Source: Epiperipatus broadwayi
Taxonomy: Eukaryota > Onychophora > Udeonychophora > Euonychophora > Peripatidae
Length of the DNA stretch: 64,000 nt
Direction of reading: 5' to 3'
Assembly: GCA_028023455.1 (NCBI GenBank)
Contig: JAQFVV010000158.1
Coordinates: 558,001 to 622,000, forward strand
Shown: piece by piece, positions 26,101 to 41,100 of the stretch
Position numbering within the stretch: the first letter of the stretch is position 1
How the letters are laid out: the number at the start of each line of letters is the position of its first letter
Position numbers and translations under genes: made by a program
The notes under the pieces: generated by a model
Told to the model about the DNA's origin: nothing
Seen by the model: the letters and a program-made list of their open reading frames with translations, nothing else
The model's database searches: none

Positions 26101-29100
26101 TTAATCTTTTAACCTCTGTTGTTGTTTGTTCATATATTTATATTGATTAAATTTGTAAAATAAAATTTCTTGCTTGTTTATTCTGAATCCCATATCTAGT
26201 TAGAAAAATGAAAATAATCATTATACTTACTGTTAATATCCCAATAGATTATACTGTTATTGTACTAAATGCCAACACTGAAAAAATGATAATGAAAATT
26301 CTGATAGCCCCTATTATATTGTAAAAATATATGAATATAATTCTATATATTTAATATTTCATAATAAGTAAATACTTTTAAAAATTTAACAATAAATACT
26401 TCTATCAATTTGAAGATAAAATTTTTAGTTACAATAAATAAAAACAACTGGTAGTTTTGTGAATCATCATATTGAAAACAAAATAATGTTCAACTATGTA
26501 AACAAATGTACAGACCTATCACTAATTTTCATTAGTTATATTAAAAACTGTTTAGTAAATATGAATTTCAAGTTAACCTATATAATAATACTTAATTTAA
26601 ATAAAAAATTTCTCACATGTTATTTTTAATCAGACAAAATTGAAGAAAGATCAAAAATTAATTAAAATGTTATTTATTTAACTTAATGGAAAACAACCAG
26701 TGTAAAAACAATTTTGAAAGTTTGTAGTTTCAAAGATAATTACCTGATTACAATGGCACTAATGCAATCATAAATATTTCCCCTTGAAAATGAAATTGTT
26801 GAAATAAAAGATAAAATAATAATAGGATGGCAGATATAACAAGCTACAGAATATAGTTAATAATAAAATCAGATATAGTCAGAAAATAAACCAAAAAACG
26901 GACAAACATTTCAATAACAAATACAAATTATGACCAAATGTGTTTCAAAAATCAATCAATATTTTAAGAATTAGACTTATCCAGATCATGGATAGAGAAA
27001 ATCATTTCAGCATAATTATATTTAATTGCTAAAAATTAGATCAAAATCAGGTTAAAAAACAACTATTTACTAATATTAGCAATTAGTTTATCAATAATTT
27101 ACAAAAAGATTAATCAGCCTTTTTAATCAATAAATAGCTACAATAGGTTAAAAGTCTTTCTTTCAATAGCTCAATAGGAACAGGGAAATAAAAAAAAAGG
27201 CAATGATCACCAGGCTTACCAACTGACAGGGAATGAGATGTGATAATATATTGGACTATTTCCATCATCTATCATTACATGTACAACACCTAAAAAAATT
27301 TAAACTTTATTTAAACATTTCCAAATACAAACAACTTGTTAGTAATTACACCCAAATAGACAACACCTAATGATAAATGATGAAAATAGTTGAACATATT
27401 ACCACATCTAAAATACCATCATCACAAACTTTCAGATAATGAGAGTTTAAATAGTTTTCCACTTTGTTTTATATTCTAGCTAAAGATAACCAGATACCTA
27501 TTTAGTAACCAATATTGGATGTTTTTATGGGCTGATTATCTACCTTAGCCAGATTCAAAAACAAAATCATAGATGTACATACAAGTGGGAGAGATATCTG
27601 TATCATAAGGTGCTTCTCAATAATATATATCAAAATATATATTACTAGAATCAAAAATATTGCGCCTTAAAGTATAGATACTAAAAATATTGACAGAAGG
27701 TTAACAAAGCTCAGAATATAGTTAAGTTTGGCTAGAAAATAATGTAGTTAGAACAGAGGAATCACACAAAAAAGTAAAATATATATATATAATAATGCAT
27801 ATGATTGACAAAAAGAAGTGCATAAAAATTTTTTTTTGCCAAAACATATATTGGGGGATGGGAGGTATTAATAAAAATTAAGTGTGTCAAAATAAAAACT
27901 AGAGTATGCAATTTATATGATAAAAATAATAACTTTGATTGAAAAACGTTTTTTGATAATGAAAAAATTTACAGCTAAAATAAAAACTTAGAAATTGATA
28001 ATTTCCAATTGAATTGTTAAAAGTCATGAAAAAGGAGATTTAAAAGAATTGACTTACATCTTAAAATAAAATTTGAACTAGTCAATAATTCTTTTTCTAA
28101 CAGTTATGTTTCAAATATAATGAAGCATGAGAATTTTATAATAAAGTAATAAATAGATGAAGATTACTAAATCTGTACATGGAATAAAAAATATTACTGG
28201 ATGGAAAAACAGAATTAGATGTAAATAAGAATTATCTCCAGTTTTATTTTTATTTCAAAATAGTAACAAAAATACTGATAAAGACTGATGGAATATGTAA
28301 GAATTTGGAAAGAAAAAATAGCAAATACACCTCTATCCCAGTAAAAAGGTTAACATGAAGTGGTTTTATTTTATTACTGATTATTCAAAATAATCTCCTT
28401 ATGACTTAATGCACTGTGCTGGAATAATCTGCGAAACTTTGCAGAAGCTTATAAATATACTGAATTGAATCATGAAATGTTTCTTTCATGGCCAACTTTA
28501 ATTTTAGAAATATCTAAAAGTCAGCAGGACTTAAATCATAAAAGTAGAGCAGATACCCAAGAACAACAATGTTTTGTTTTTTTTTTGGTCAAAATTTTGT
28601 GCATAATCTTGGCATTATAGACCAAATCTTGAACAATGACCAAAGCCTTGAATTTGATATTCAGATTACTAACACAAAATTTTATCCCACAAATGATTCA
28701 AAACATCACAAATAATAGTCAGAGTTTATTGTTAATCTTCAGGAATGTATTCATAGTGCATATTGCATTTAAAATCAAAAAGTAGTGAACAATGTTTTAA
28801 TTTGAACCTTTTGCATTTCAATTTTTTTTTATTTTACTTCTGATAATCTTCATTCCATACTTTAATGATTGATTCATGTCTCATATTGAAAACACAATGT
28901 CTCATCACCCATTACAATGTTTGACAAGAATTCAGGATCCATAATTGTGTTCTTTTTACATGTCTCACCAGTCTGATAGCTTTTTGGTTGATTGTCAACA
29001 AGTGAGGCATAAAATGAACACCTATTGTATGCTTATACAAATCTTCCATTAAAATTAAATGAACAATGATTTTGGGAGTGAATTCCTCAATGAATCTGAT

Positions 29101-32100
29101 AGATACATAAAGATCAGATTGAAAAATTTTGGCAACTTTTTTGGACATTTTCTTCACTTCCAGTTGTTTTTAATGTGCTTGGCCATGGATTATCTTCAAT
29201 CTATCACTGCCATCATAAAATCTTGAAAATCATTTGATAACATTCTTGCAACTCATGGTTTCATTGCTGTTTACAGTATGAATCATTTCAAACATTTAAG
29301 TAGCAATTTATATAATTTAAAACAAAATTTGATGTTAGTACATTGTTCCATCGTGGGTTTTCTACAAAGTACAAAAAACCCTTTATCTTCAAGACTGATT
29401 AGTGCCTTAAAATTTTTATGAGTAGCTAAACTATGTTGCTACATGAAGAAAAAAAAGTCATATTGCACTGAGACATACTGTATATTAATAAAAATAAAGC
29501 TATATAAATAGTTGATAAGAATAAAAAATTAGAATCATTAGTTAAAAGAGAGTTACTTAAAAAAATTATTTAAGAAATGAAGGAAGTATTGAGAAAAATA
29601 TAAGAAATTTCAATGGCTAAATATGGCCATTAATATTATGAAAGAAATTCATTAAATAATTTGTCTGAAGTATATGTTTATATGAAAACTATTTTTTTAA
29701 AAAACTTTCTTATACATTTTCTTCTCAAATTTATCCATTTCCTTCACCATATATTTTTCTTGTTCAGCTATTCTAAAAATGCAGTATATTTGTATTGCTG
29801 CTCTCATACATACTAATAATTATTGTATCATCATCATCAACCATTATCAATCCACTGCAGGATGAAGGTCTCTCCAAGTTTAATCCATCTTCTTCGATCT
29901 TTAGCTTCTCTTCTCCACATTACCCCTGCACACTTTCTTATTTCACCCATCTCACATGTGGTCTTTTTCTGGGTCTGTTACAATTGTATATATCTATTGG
30001 AAAAATATTTATCATTTACACAAACATTCATTCTGCCTTATCAGGCAACTGAGAAGAAATATCATGGTGTTTCTTGATCTTAAACTCAGAGGTAAAAAGC
30101 CAATAAACTCACCATGCTGGATAATGCATGTTGGTGAGCAGCCCATCCATGTTCGTACACTATATGAATAATCACATAGTAATAACAGCTGCAACGACAA
30201 GAACGTATGGAGTGGACATTAGAAATTTGCCCTGCTCGGTTCCTTTAAGGCCTCTAAAAGAAATAAAAGGGTTTCCTTTCAGTTAATAGCAATATTGATA
30301 AATAGGTTAGTTGCATGTGGAGTATGTAAAAACAATATTCAATAATTTTTCAAATCATTTTGGCAAAATAAAAATATAGGATTTCTACTACTATAAATTA
30401 ATTACTCTCTTGGTCCCCAACTTATCAGATTTTCATTTCATTTACTATTATGAACAATCTAACTTTGACTAACAGTTTAATGCATTATTCATTACACTTT
30501 GACTAACAGTTTAATGCATTATTCAGTACTTTATATTATAACTTTATTAACAATTTGGACAATTCAATTCATTAGATAATGCATAATAATCAATAAGGTT
30601 TTAAAAAAATAAAGCTATTATAGTTTCTTAATAAAATCAAAAGCATAATATTTCAAGCATCTTTACTAATAACAATTTCCATATGAGCTCATCTAAAATC
30701 TCTTTTATATCTTGCAATGTATGAGCTGAAGTTTAAAGATCACATCAAAATCTGATGAGTTTTTTAATTTCATTTTTTTTTTTTTTAAACTTCAATCTAT
30801 CTGTCATAATCGGACAATTATTAATCTACTCCTGCAAAAAGATTATGTCTAGACAAATGAGTTGAGAGTTAGCATTTTCAAATTCACATTTACCTCAGTG
30901 TAAAGAAATAATAAAAATAAATGCATACCTTGTGATTGCATTTGTTGAAATAAATTCTCATTTTGTTTATACAGAAGTAAAAAAACAGCAGCCTGACAAA
31001 TAGTTGTTTCATCTAGAATGCGTTGAGGAAACAAATCTTTATAGTGCTGGGGGATAAAATCAGTGTGAACATTGCCTACTAAGAATTCAGGATGATTTGC
31101 AAGATCTCTCAAAAATGTTATGTTGGTATTTAGACCCACAATCTAACATAAATATACAAATAAATTTAAAAATATTACTGTTATATAAATATAATTATTA
31201 ATAAATACATCACTTTAAAATTAAACATATTACAATGGAATGATTTTGTTGAGCATATGCTATTAATACCATTGAACCTATCCAATTCTCTTTATCAGAA
31301 TGCCAGCAAATTTGCAGTCATTCTGACAAAGAGAAAATGATCACAAGTCTTGGCAATATGTGGAAAAGCAAATAATTTCCAATATATATATAAATGGAAA
31401 AAGAAGTCATTTCTGTTATATTATATATTAAAATGATAATCATTTCACATGATTATAGTCTTTCATTACTTCATAGCAAGCAGAGATGAGAAGGGGGTTG
31501 CGTGTAGTGAAGCATAAATATTTACTTTGTAGAGATAAGCTAGGAAAGGCAAGAAAAAGAGATAAAGCCATTTGAATATAATGATTAAAAAAGATACATT
31601 TTAAGAAGCAACAGCTCATAACACCATGAAATAAGCATATGTTATGTTACATATATGTGCATGCACGTGTGTATATTTATTACTTATACATTAATAATAA
31701 AATGGTAATTTTTAATATTGTGCTAAGTAATAAAAATAGATTAATATTTTAAAAATACAAGACAATAAAAAATTGTTAATTTATATATACACACTGGTAA
31801 AGTATTATGATTGACATTAATTTTTAAAAATAATATGAAAAAAAAATCTGAAAGAAATTTTATTGTCTCACATTCTAAAAATTGACAGAAAAATTAGATT
31901 GTCTGCAAGTTTTTAAAATGGCTATAGCCAAAAATATTAAACATGAGTTTAACTTCAAAGGTGCGCTAAAATTTATAAGATCCTCAGTGAGCTAACTACA
32001 TATGAGTCTTCAAAATGGTTTAGGAACAAAATATTGTGAATTGTCTCACCCCCTACAGCAACTTAACAAATGTAATAAAAGATTACATACAAAAGGAATC

Positions 32101-35100
32101 ATCATTGTTAAAGATCATAAATAGAATTCAATAAAAACAATAAAGGATTTGCAGTCAACAACCAAAATACTTATATCAGTGATCTGAAAACAAATAATTA
32201 AAGAATAATTAAAATTTATGATCATAAGCTTATTTGAATTTAAATCAAAACTGGATGCTATATCAATATCTCTTTAAAGTAAGTTATCAATAAACTGTAT
32301 ACATAAACTTTAATATAAACTGTTTATAATTTAAAGAATTTTGATGTAAAAACATTGCTGATATATTATTTATTGCTATTTTATATTTTTTAAAATGTTT
32401 TTTATCCAGTAGTGCACATTTTATAATAATTCAATAATTTTAAATATTCATGGTTTAAATACTAGTTTTGTTTTAGTAATAGTAAATGCTTCAAATAAGT
32501 CTTCTTATTGTTGACACAATTAAAAGAATAAATTCTTTAGTATTTAAATAAATGCATTGTCAAAGTTAAAATATACAAACAATTTTATTTTGAATATTAT
32601 AAATTTGTAATAAAAAATGCAATTGAGATTATTTGAGTGTGAATAACTGGAATTTAAATAATTTTTGAACTTCATTTTATAATGTAAGGGGTAACTTACA
32701 ACACAATCATTCCTGCCAAGATTAGCCCACTTATTAAATCAAGTCCATCATGAAATTTACACTAATAATGGGAATGTTATTTAATTATTATTGACACGCA
32801 TATATATGTACAACACATATATTTATTTACATTAGCAGTTAATCAAAGAAATCATAATAAATTATTGTTTTATAATAAGTCATTTAATACAACAAATATT
32901 AAAGGAAACGATATATTATAACTGAACCGGCGGGATTACCATAGGATGACGTAAATAAAACTCAATAATTAGATGATTTGAACACAATGTGTCAAACAAC
33001 CTACAATGTCATATCCTGAAATCCATGATTTGACATCCCATTTGGGTGTGCCAGATATTACTGAATCAGAAATGGCATATAATAAAGGGAGCGCATCTCA
33101 CTACTGTCAGACCTAAATCCTAGAGTAGGATGCTAGAGATGTCACGCTAAAATGCTTAGCTCCAAACCACATCTGTCTTTAGTATGCTAGCTCATAATTT
33201 ACTTAAGACATTTCAATGTAATTTAAACTAGTGCATATTCATTACATTTCCCTTTTTAGGCCCCATTACACCACAGAATTCAAACTCAGGAAGTACTTGC
33301 GGTCAGGTCTCCTCAGGGATGGAGTTACTTAATCTTCGACTAAATATGCCTATGTATAAGCAAAGATCAGTATATTTTTCAATATGAATTTATTGGTAGT
33401 GACCAATCACTTACAAGAGCAATGCATAATGATGGTGATGATCAATCATTTAATGATGCAAATGCAGAATTCGATAATTCTAAGTCTACCCCATTAATAT
33501 AATTATCACAATGATGTTTATATGTTGGAGTAAATATATTTATAACTTGTTTTCAAAAAAAAAGACCCACTCCCATATATATGTGTGTAAGTCATATTAA
33601 AGTTAGTGAAAAGTAGCAAAAAGACCATTCACTCAAGTTGATTAATTGTGTACCCAGAAACAAAAACAATTACAAGTAGATATTATTAAAACTTATTAGT
33701 AAGTAATATAACTTTGTTTGTTCTAGAGTCTGCAATTAATGTTGATTATATTAAACCTTACTTGAGATCTCTTTGATGAAGCAGTGTTGATTTCCCAGAG
33801 GGATATGTATATTTACCTTTATTAATAAGTGTACAAATTTATTGATTCTGATTCATTTCCCCCTTTACATATCAACATATCGATACATTTCATATAACTG
33901 CTCCCACTCTTAAAATGCAGGTGATCGGATTTGAAGATGAAGTTGAATACATAAAGGAAAAAAAAATCACAACACATGAAATTGCAAATAGAAATAACAA
34001 AAACAAAAAATAAATATCACATGAATCAAATATATATATATATATCCTGAGAAAAACAAGCATTTTCCATAGCTATAAGTCTATATACTTGAATGCCAAT
34101 CTTCATACAAAACATTCTTGTCCATTGACTCTGTTGATATCTATACACTCCGTACTAGTTGGTTAAAAGTTTAAGCACAGACCAATTTCCTCCTCTGAAC
34201 ACATAGCATAAATCCATTGAAGTGATATTCAGTAATGCTTTGTAAAATAGATATTTTCATAGACACGATTATAATGGCATCGAAGTTGACATTGGATGCT
34301 TACAGTAATTTGCTTACCCCAAAAACATTGCAATAATTACTTTACTATTGACTAATATTTATATCGTGGATTCAATATATATAGTAAAATGGCTTAAATA
34401 ACCAATCAATTTCTAGTAGTTTCATATTTCTTTTTCTATATCTCCATAATAGCTGATTTAAGCTTTCTAGAACAAATTAACCCATTAGTTCGTTTCTGCT
34501 ATTTATATATTCAAGTTTGTTGTTTTAACAGTTGAGATTAAATTTCTACTTTCTTTCTATCCCAATAATAAAGGTTTTCTATTAATTTTTACACATAAAC
34601 ATTAAGTTTTGAAATTTATATTCTTACTATTTTTAACACCGAACATTTTTTTAATAAAATAAAATACTTTTATGTTCCGATGGTTTAGTTGTTAGACCAG
34701 ACCGGTAAAAATCATGAGACTTTTCTCATGCTGGCTTGAGTCTATTGTTATAAACTAATAAAAAAAATCATAAAAAGCATTTTTTTTTACTTAGTCTTCA
34801 TTATTCAAACCCGATCACCTAGCAACTATTTTGACCTCGTATATTTTGATCTTTGATCATGTCTGTCTTATCAGTCAATTAGTTATTATTTTAGTTGTTA
34901 GTGATATTAAGTGCATTTGTGTAGATAACGAATTTGACTGCTTTCAAGGTGTGTAAAAAAAAAGAAAATTAATTTCTCAAAATAGATAAAAATATTACTT
35001 TATATGTATGTTTCGTGTATACAGATATGTAGGATAAATTATTTGCCTACTAATTGGCCTGAATTCAAACATTGAGAAAATTGGGATAGGCATGATGGTT

Positions 35101-38100
35101 GGTTGTAAGTCATCCCTTACAATATATATATACACTATTTGATAACCTTTAATAGATTGTTATACTCTAAACTGAACAATAGTGTGACATAATCAAAAGT
35201 GACTTGGAGATGACCTGACATCAAGTTAGGTAGCTGGGAAACAGAGTATGAAAATAAAACTATGATTATTTTATTTTGTATTAATGAAATGCACTTAACA
35301 ATAGGCATCCACATCCATTCTAACTGGGAATGAAGATCTTAGTGAATCGTGAGACATAAGCACGAATTGTATAAAGGCAAAAATCTTTCTTCTTGACAAC
35401 AATGCACCTACTATCATGAACTAAAAGCAATTGAGTTAAAATTTCAAACACAAAAAAAATGGACTTTTATTTGAATTACAGTTTTCTTTAAATCAAGTAC
35501 TGTATTATAAATTTTATCAAATTTAGCAGAAAAAGTTATGAAATGAAAATTATGAACAATTTATAGATTTTCATAAACCTTAGATTATTTTCTGATATTT
35601 TTAAATCTTGTCAGAAAAAGAAAACTAAATCTGATAACAGTTAAAGCAAAAATGGAATAATTAATTTAATGTATATATATAAAAAAAATTTCTATATATA
35701 AAAAGTAATTATTGATTGTAAATAGTTATCTAATGTTATTTTGAGATGCAAATGAGGTAAAGGAAAACATGCTATGGTGTGATCGCTTTCTTCCATAACA
35801 TGTTTGCATAAGACCTATATATTTTTTCTACTTTATTCTAACACCCAAGAAGATGCCTGAGGTCCAAAAAGAAGCAGTGTGACCAGAAATATTTAGCACA
35901 GCTAAGGATCAATGTGTTTATTTTAAATGACGCCAGGTGACATCACTGTGTGATCAATCCTTTGCTAAAGAAAATTATTTGGTGAGCTAAATTGCTTATT
36001 GGAAATTACTATGCCATTACTATGCCTAAATCTCATAAATTACTACTACTAGGACGATTCTATGAACTTTGTCTCAACTATCATTTTTGATCAAGAGATT
36101 AATATTGTAAATTTTGTTTGATTTTTCTTTTATGTTTTATTTTCGTACTCCGATGGGGCATTTCAGTTTATGCTGTGAAAAATTTCATTTTTAGAGTTAG
36201 CAGAGAAGAGAAGGGGGAATGGTTAACTTACTTTTCTTTTTTATAATTGTAAATAAAATCTAGGTCAGCTAATCAATTTTCTAGCTGCTTAACATCAGTT
36301 ATCTATGTATATATTGAGGTAAGATTCCCCATCTATTTTTACACAGATTAAATTACAATACTTGGTAAATTACAGAATTCATCTTATATGTTATATATTG
36401 TTGATTAACTACCATTATGTTATTTCAATGTGAATGCCTAATCAACTAGTATAAATTCTTTTATCTATCATATATGTATTTAAACTTAGATTGGGGAGAT
36501 TTAAATCGAATAGATTGCTTTTGCAGGAATAAATTGCAGTATTATTATAATTAAGACAATAGATGTTTCATTTAGTAAATCAGAATCACAATCATTTTAA
36601 ATCATTAATGTTTATTTTTCTTGTACATTTCATGATTTTGTAATTAATGAGCATCATAAATGGATTTCTACCATATGGTAAAAGGGTATGGATCTATAGA
36701 ATGGTAGAGATTCATATTTGACACATGTATATATATATATATATTATTTTTATTATCATTATTATTGTTTAAAATACTTTATTTCTAAGTTCATTTATCA
36801 TTGTTAATAAATGTTAGTTTACATTATTCCGGTCTCTGGTTTACTGAGTTATCATAGCAATCAACAGTCCACTAATAATTGTAATATGCACACACCTATT
36901 TCATTTTCACATAATAGTTTTATAGTAAATTAAGTGTTTTCAATGCTAGTTGTAATCTATACAGAGGTGCGGAAGTTGCTTCGTGTATCTGATCATACCT
37001 GTTAATGGAATCAAAGGCAATATTCTCCCTGTGCTCGAATGTTAGGGCATAACAGAATCAGAAAGGGGTGAAAGGTGGATGAACTAATCTAAATTGTACA
37101 TGATATTAATAAATAGGTATAGAGCTAGTCAATTAAAAGTACATGCAATCATTGGTTAGGCATTTTATCGAGTTTTCATCAGCATCCTACCCAAAGATCC
37201 AAAGCCCGACCTCAGTTAGATGCAACTTTTTCCTTTTCCAAGCTTGGTGGAATTCTGTGGACTGTGTCATCTGGGGTAGCCAATCATGGCACATTGAACC
37301 ATAGTTTCCAGACTGTTACATCTGCATCATATCCTAGTCTCCGGACTATTTTCCCCTGTCCATTACAATATGTATTGAATGAGTAAGTTTTAAATGTTTA
37401 CAATTATTATAAAATGATAATGCAACTTAATTAATTTAAATGCTTGGATTTGTTTATTGTTTATTTATGGAGATGTTGGGCTTGAGATGTGCATATATTC
37501 CATATAATCAATATTAGTAAAAGGGATAAAGACATTAAATAAAAATTATTAAAAATCTGAAATAAGGGTTCTATCATGTGTGTATTGTTCTGTCTTGAAT
37601 ATATAAATCAGATATAGAATTCATGCTTATTTATATTGAAATAATATGCATACTCGCAGATGTGCATTCTTGCTTTTACATTTGAAATAATTATATGGTT
37701 GATTATTTATACTTTAACTAATTCTACATTTCCTAATTGATATGTATAGTAATTATTTTCATACACTCTCTTAATAAGATCCACTAAAGCTCCATTCAAT
37801 CCCAAATTTACTAACCTTGCCCATAATTTATTTCTATTTACTCTTCTCTATATCTATAAAGATCATATATAACTGTCTACCCGTATTCCTACTCAAATCT
37901 ATAAGTTGTGTAACTACAAATAAACTGTCTCCTATATGCCTATCTGATCGAAAATTTCCTTACATATTATTTTTTTCCATTCATTTTGTGACTCTTCCTG
38001 TCACTATATATGAGAAAACTTTATATAACACCAATGTTGCTACTATCAGTCTATAATTGTTTTAACTTCTATGATCCTTACACTTTCCTTTAAATAGTAG

Positions 38101-41100
38101 CCTTATTCTTATATTATTCCAGCTATCTGGAAATTTTCTCTCTTCTGTGCCATCTTATTAACACATGATAATAGATTTAATTTTGCCCTACTTCCTAAAT
38201 TTATCACCATCTCTATTGTCCATTCATCTAAACCTCTTGCCTTTCTATTTTTCAATTTCTTCCCTGCTTCATTCAATTCATTTTCTGAAACCTAATATTT
38301 CCATTAAATATATGTTTTTGTGTTTGTTATCATTCTGTCCTTCATATCTAACATCTTTTCTATAGCCATTGCATACTTATTTAAGACAGTCTTTAATTCT
38401 TCTCTAGAGCTGCACTCTATTCCTTCATCATTTAGTAATACCATTTCTCTCTCTCCTACATTCCTTCTTCTAATATTTATTTCCAAAATTTTTTATTCAC
38501 ATCTCTTCTACTTTTATTAATATCCTCCAACAATTTATTATTTAATTTCATTCTCTCTATATAATTGTTTTAGCCACTTTAATTTTTAAAAAATATTTTT
38601 TCCTATTTAACATCTTTTTCACTTTCTTTGTTTTTAATAGCATATTTATATTCTCTGTGTGCTTTTTTCTCTCTTTTACACTTTTACTAACTCTCACTTT
38701 TCTATTACTTTTATTCTAAATATTCTCACCTAAAACCCTATTTGCCACTTTTTCTACTTACACCAATCCTTATATTCATCCCCAACAAACTCTTCTATGT
38801 TTTGTTCTACTTTTATTTTATATTCTTCTAACTTATTCTTATCATTCATTTTCCATCCACATCTTTCACTATCCTTTCTACTTTTATTACTATTTTCCAT
38901 CACATTACTAACCATTTCTATTATAAAGAAATTATGATCACTATTATATACTCCCTCTTCATTATCAAACACTTTAATTTTCCATATTTTATTCATTCCC
39001 TCCTTCTCTACTAATACGTAATTTATTGTGTGAAATATATTATTTTTAGACCAGGTGTATTGTCCCTCATAAATATTTGATAAATTTCCAATGCTCAAAT
39101 TCACTCTCTGACAAAAATTCTTCAAAAGCTGTCCATTCTTATTATCTACATCATCAATTTCTTCAATATGCTCATTCATATCCCATATAATCATTATTTT
39201 CTTCCCCTTTTTTAAAACTCTATATATACTTAACTAGGCATTCATATATGCTACTGTTAACAATTCCATTATAGTTTGACTATTTCCAATGGCTATATAC
39301 ACTATAGACATTATCCATTCTCGTCTTCCTAACCTTATCTCAAACTACAAATGTTCTTAAAACTTAACAGAAGTTAAATATTTTTTTGACATAACTCTTA
39401 TACCACCACCCCTTTTTTCTTTTCTATTTATACTCTGCCATACCAAGTTTTCCAGTATACATTCTTCTTCTCATAGATGTGTTTCCACTACTGCTAGTAC
39501 ATCAAGCTCTTTATTTTTAACTGCTTTGTTTAATTCCAGCCACTTTCCTGGTCTCCTACCATCATGCATATTCAATTTTTACAATTTCTTCTTTTCTAAC
39601 TACATTTTTATAAATTCTTTCGATTCTTTCTTCTCCATTACATTTATAAGTAACTTGCTTTCAGTCATTCCCTCTCCACATTTACATTTATATCCAAATC
39701 AGTTATTCTTGTTTATTTCTTATATCCCATCTATTCTTCTTTTTGATAATACTGCAATTTAAAACCCTACTCCCTTGTACAAGTTTCCCAAACTATAATA
39801 TTATTTATAAATCAAACTCCCTGATACTTCACTTCCTTGTTTTGCTAAGTGCAATCCATCTTTACTATAAAACTTCCTCTTACTAATAAAAAAATCCCAC
39901 ACTTCCACAAATATAACATAATTTCTCCTGCATAATTTTTTCAATCTCTCATTTCTAGAACATGCCCTATCTAACATACACCTATTGTCAAATCTTGATA
40001 ATAATCCAACTATTCCTACTCTTCCTTTAATCTTATTCAAATTACTAATCAATTCTATGTACTCATCCATTACTCTCTGCGATGGGTCTGACAAATTATT
40101 TGTCCCTACCATAACATACACATCTCTATTCCTTTGTTTCTTTACCTTATCTGTAACTCCAGGCAAACATATTCTTACATACCTGTTTCTATTTTCTCTT
40201 ACAATTACATCTCCACATCCTCTAATTAGCAAGTCTCCTATCAATACTGTCTCATAGTTTACTTTCCCTACTTCATCTGTAACATTCTCTTCCACCTTCT
40301 GGACTTCCTTATCTACTTCTTCCTTATCATTTCTATTCATTAATTCCTTAATCTGCTCACACTTCATCTCTAACAATTTTAATTTTGCTTCTACATCTTT
40401 ACCTCTTCCTCTATCTTACTTATTCTTTGGCAAACCATCTCCATTGCCCTACTTATTTTGTCATCCATATCTCTTGCTACTCCACTAAAAACATATTCTA
40501 TTCTATCTTCCTCAACCTACACTTTGCTCCATTTCTCCTGTCTTTCTCTTTAAACTATCTACACTTATAAACCATTATTTCACCTCTTTTATCACATTTA
40601 CACATAGTCTACATAACCATACATCTGTTACATCCTTCCTAGTCTTATATAAGCATTTCAAATGATAAACCTTATCACATATGGTACACTCTACCACAGC
40701 ATGCCTAATTGCCTTCTGACCCTTACATATACATTATGGTATATAAATGCAATCCATATTCCTTATTTTCAAGTCCTCTACTCTATATTTAAATTTATGC
40801 TTTCTCTACTACTCTTCAAACCCCCTCAAATGTTATCTTTTTTCTCAAAAAAATCACTCTCTTTATTAAATTAAAGAATTATTTAGTAGCAAACCTACTA
40901 AAAAACCAACTAATCTTATGTACAACTTAGTTTTAAAGTCTCCTTGCAATAACACACACACACAAAAAAAAAATATTTTTTTTCCTTTTATATAAAAAAT
41001 GGTGTAATGAAACACTTTCCAAACATTAGCAATATTATTACCAATATTTCCAAATCCAATTAAATCTAACTCTCTTCACCCTAATTTTCTTTTCACCTCC

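Larger units (their letters stand above)
37740..40725 (-). mobile_element. CR1-like LINE relic: PHD + SGNH esterase ORF1, endonuclease + partial RT ORF2
   Basis: On the minus strand four domains follow in the order known for CR1-group non-LTR elements: a PHD-like finger (40575-40720), an SGNH esterase (39801-40376), an APE-type endonuclease (38754-39585) and reverse transcriptase (37740 to about 38500). Stops and frameshifts break every part. The RT stops after the block that contains the first catalytic Asp region, so the YADD half and 3' UTR are missing. That is the opposite of ordinary 5' truncation. The element lies between the two copies of the TGTAA repeat. Confidence 0.82.

Noticed and set aside
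34672-34750. Functional tRNA gene
   Set aside because: A and B boxes are visible, but no cloverleaf with a paired acceptor stem forms. A SINE head fits better.
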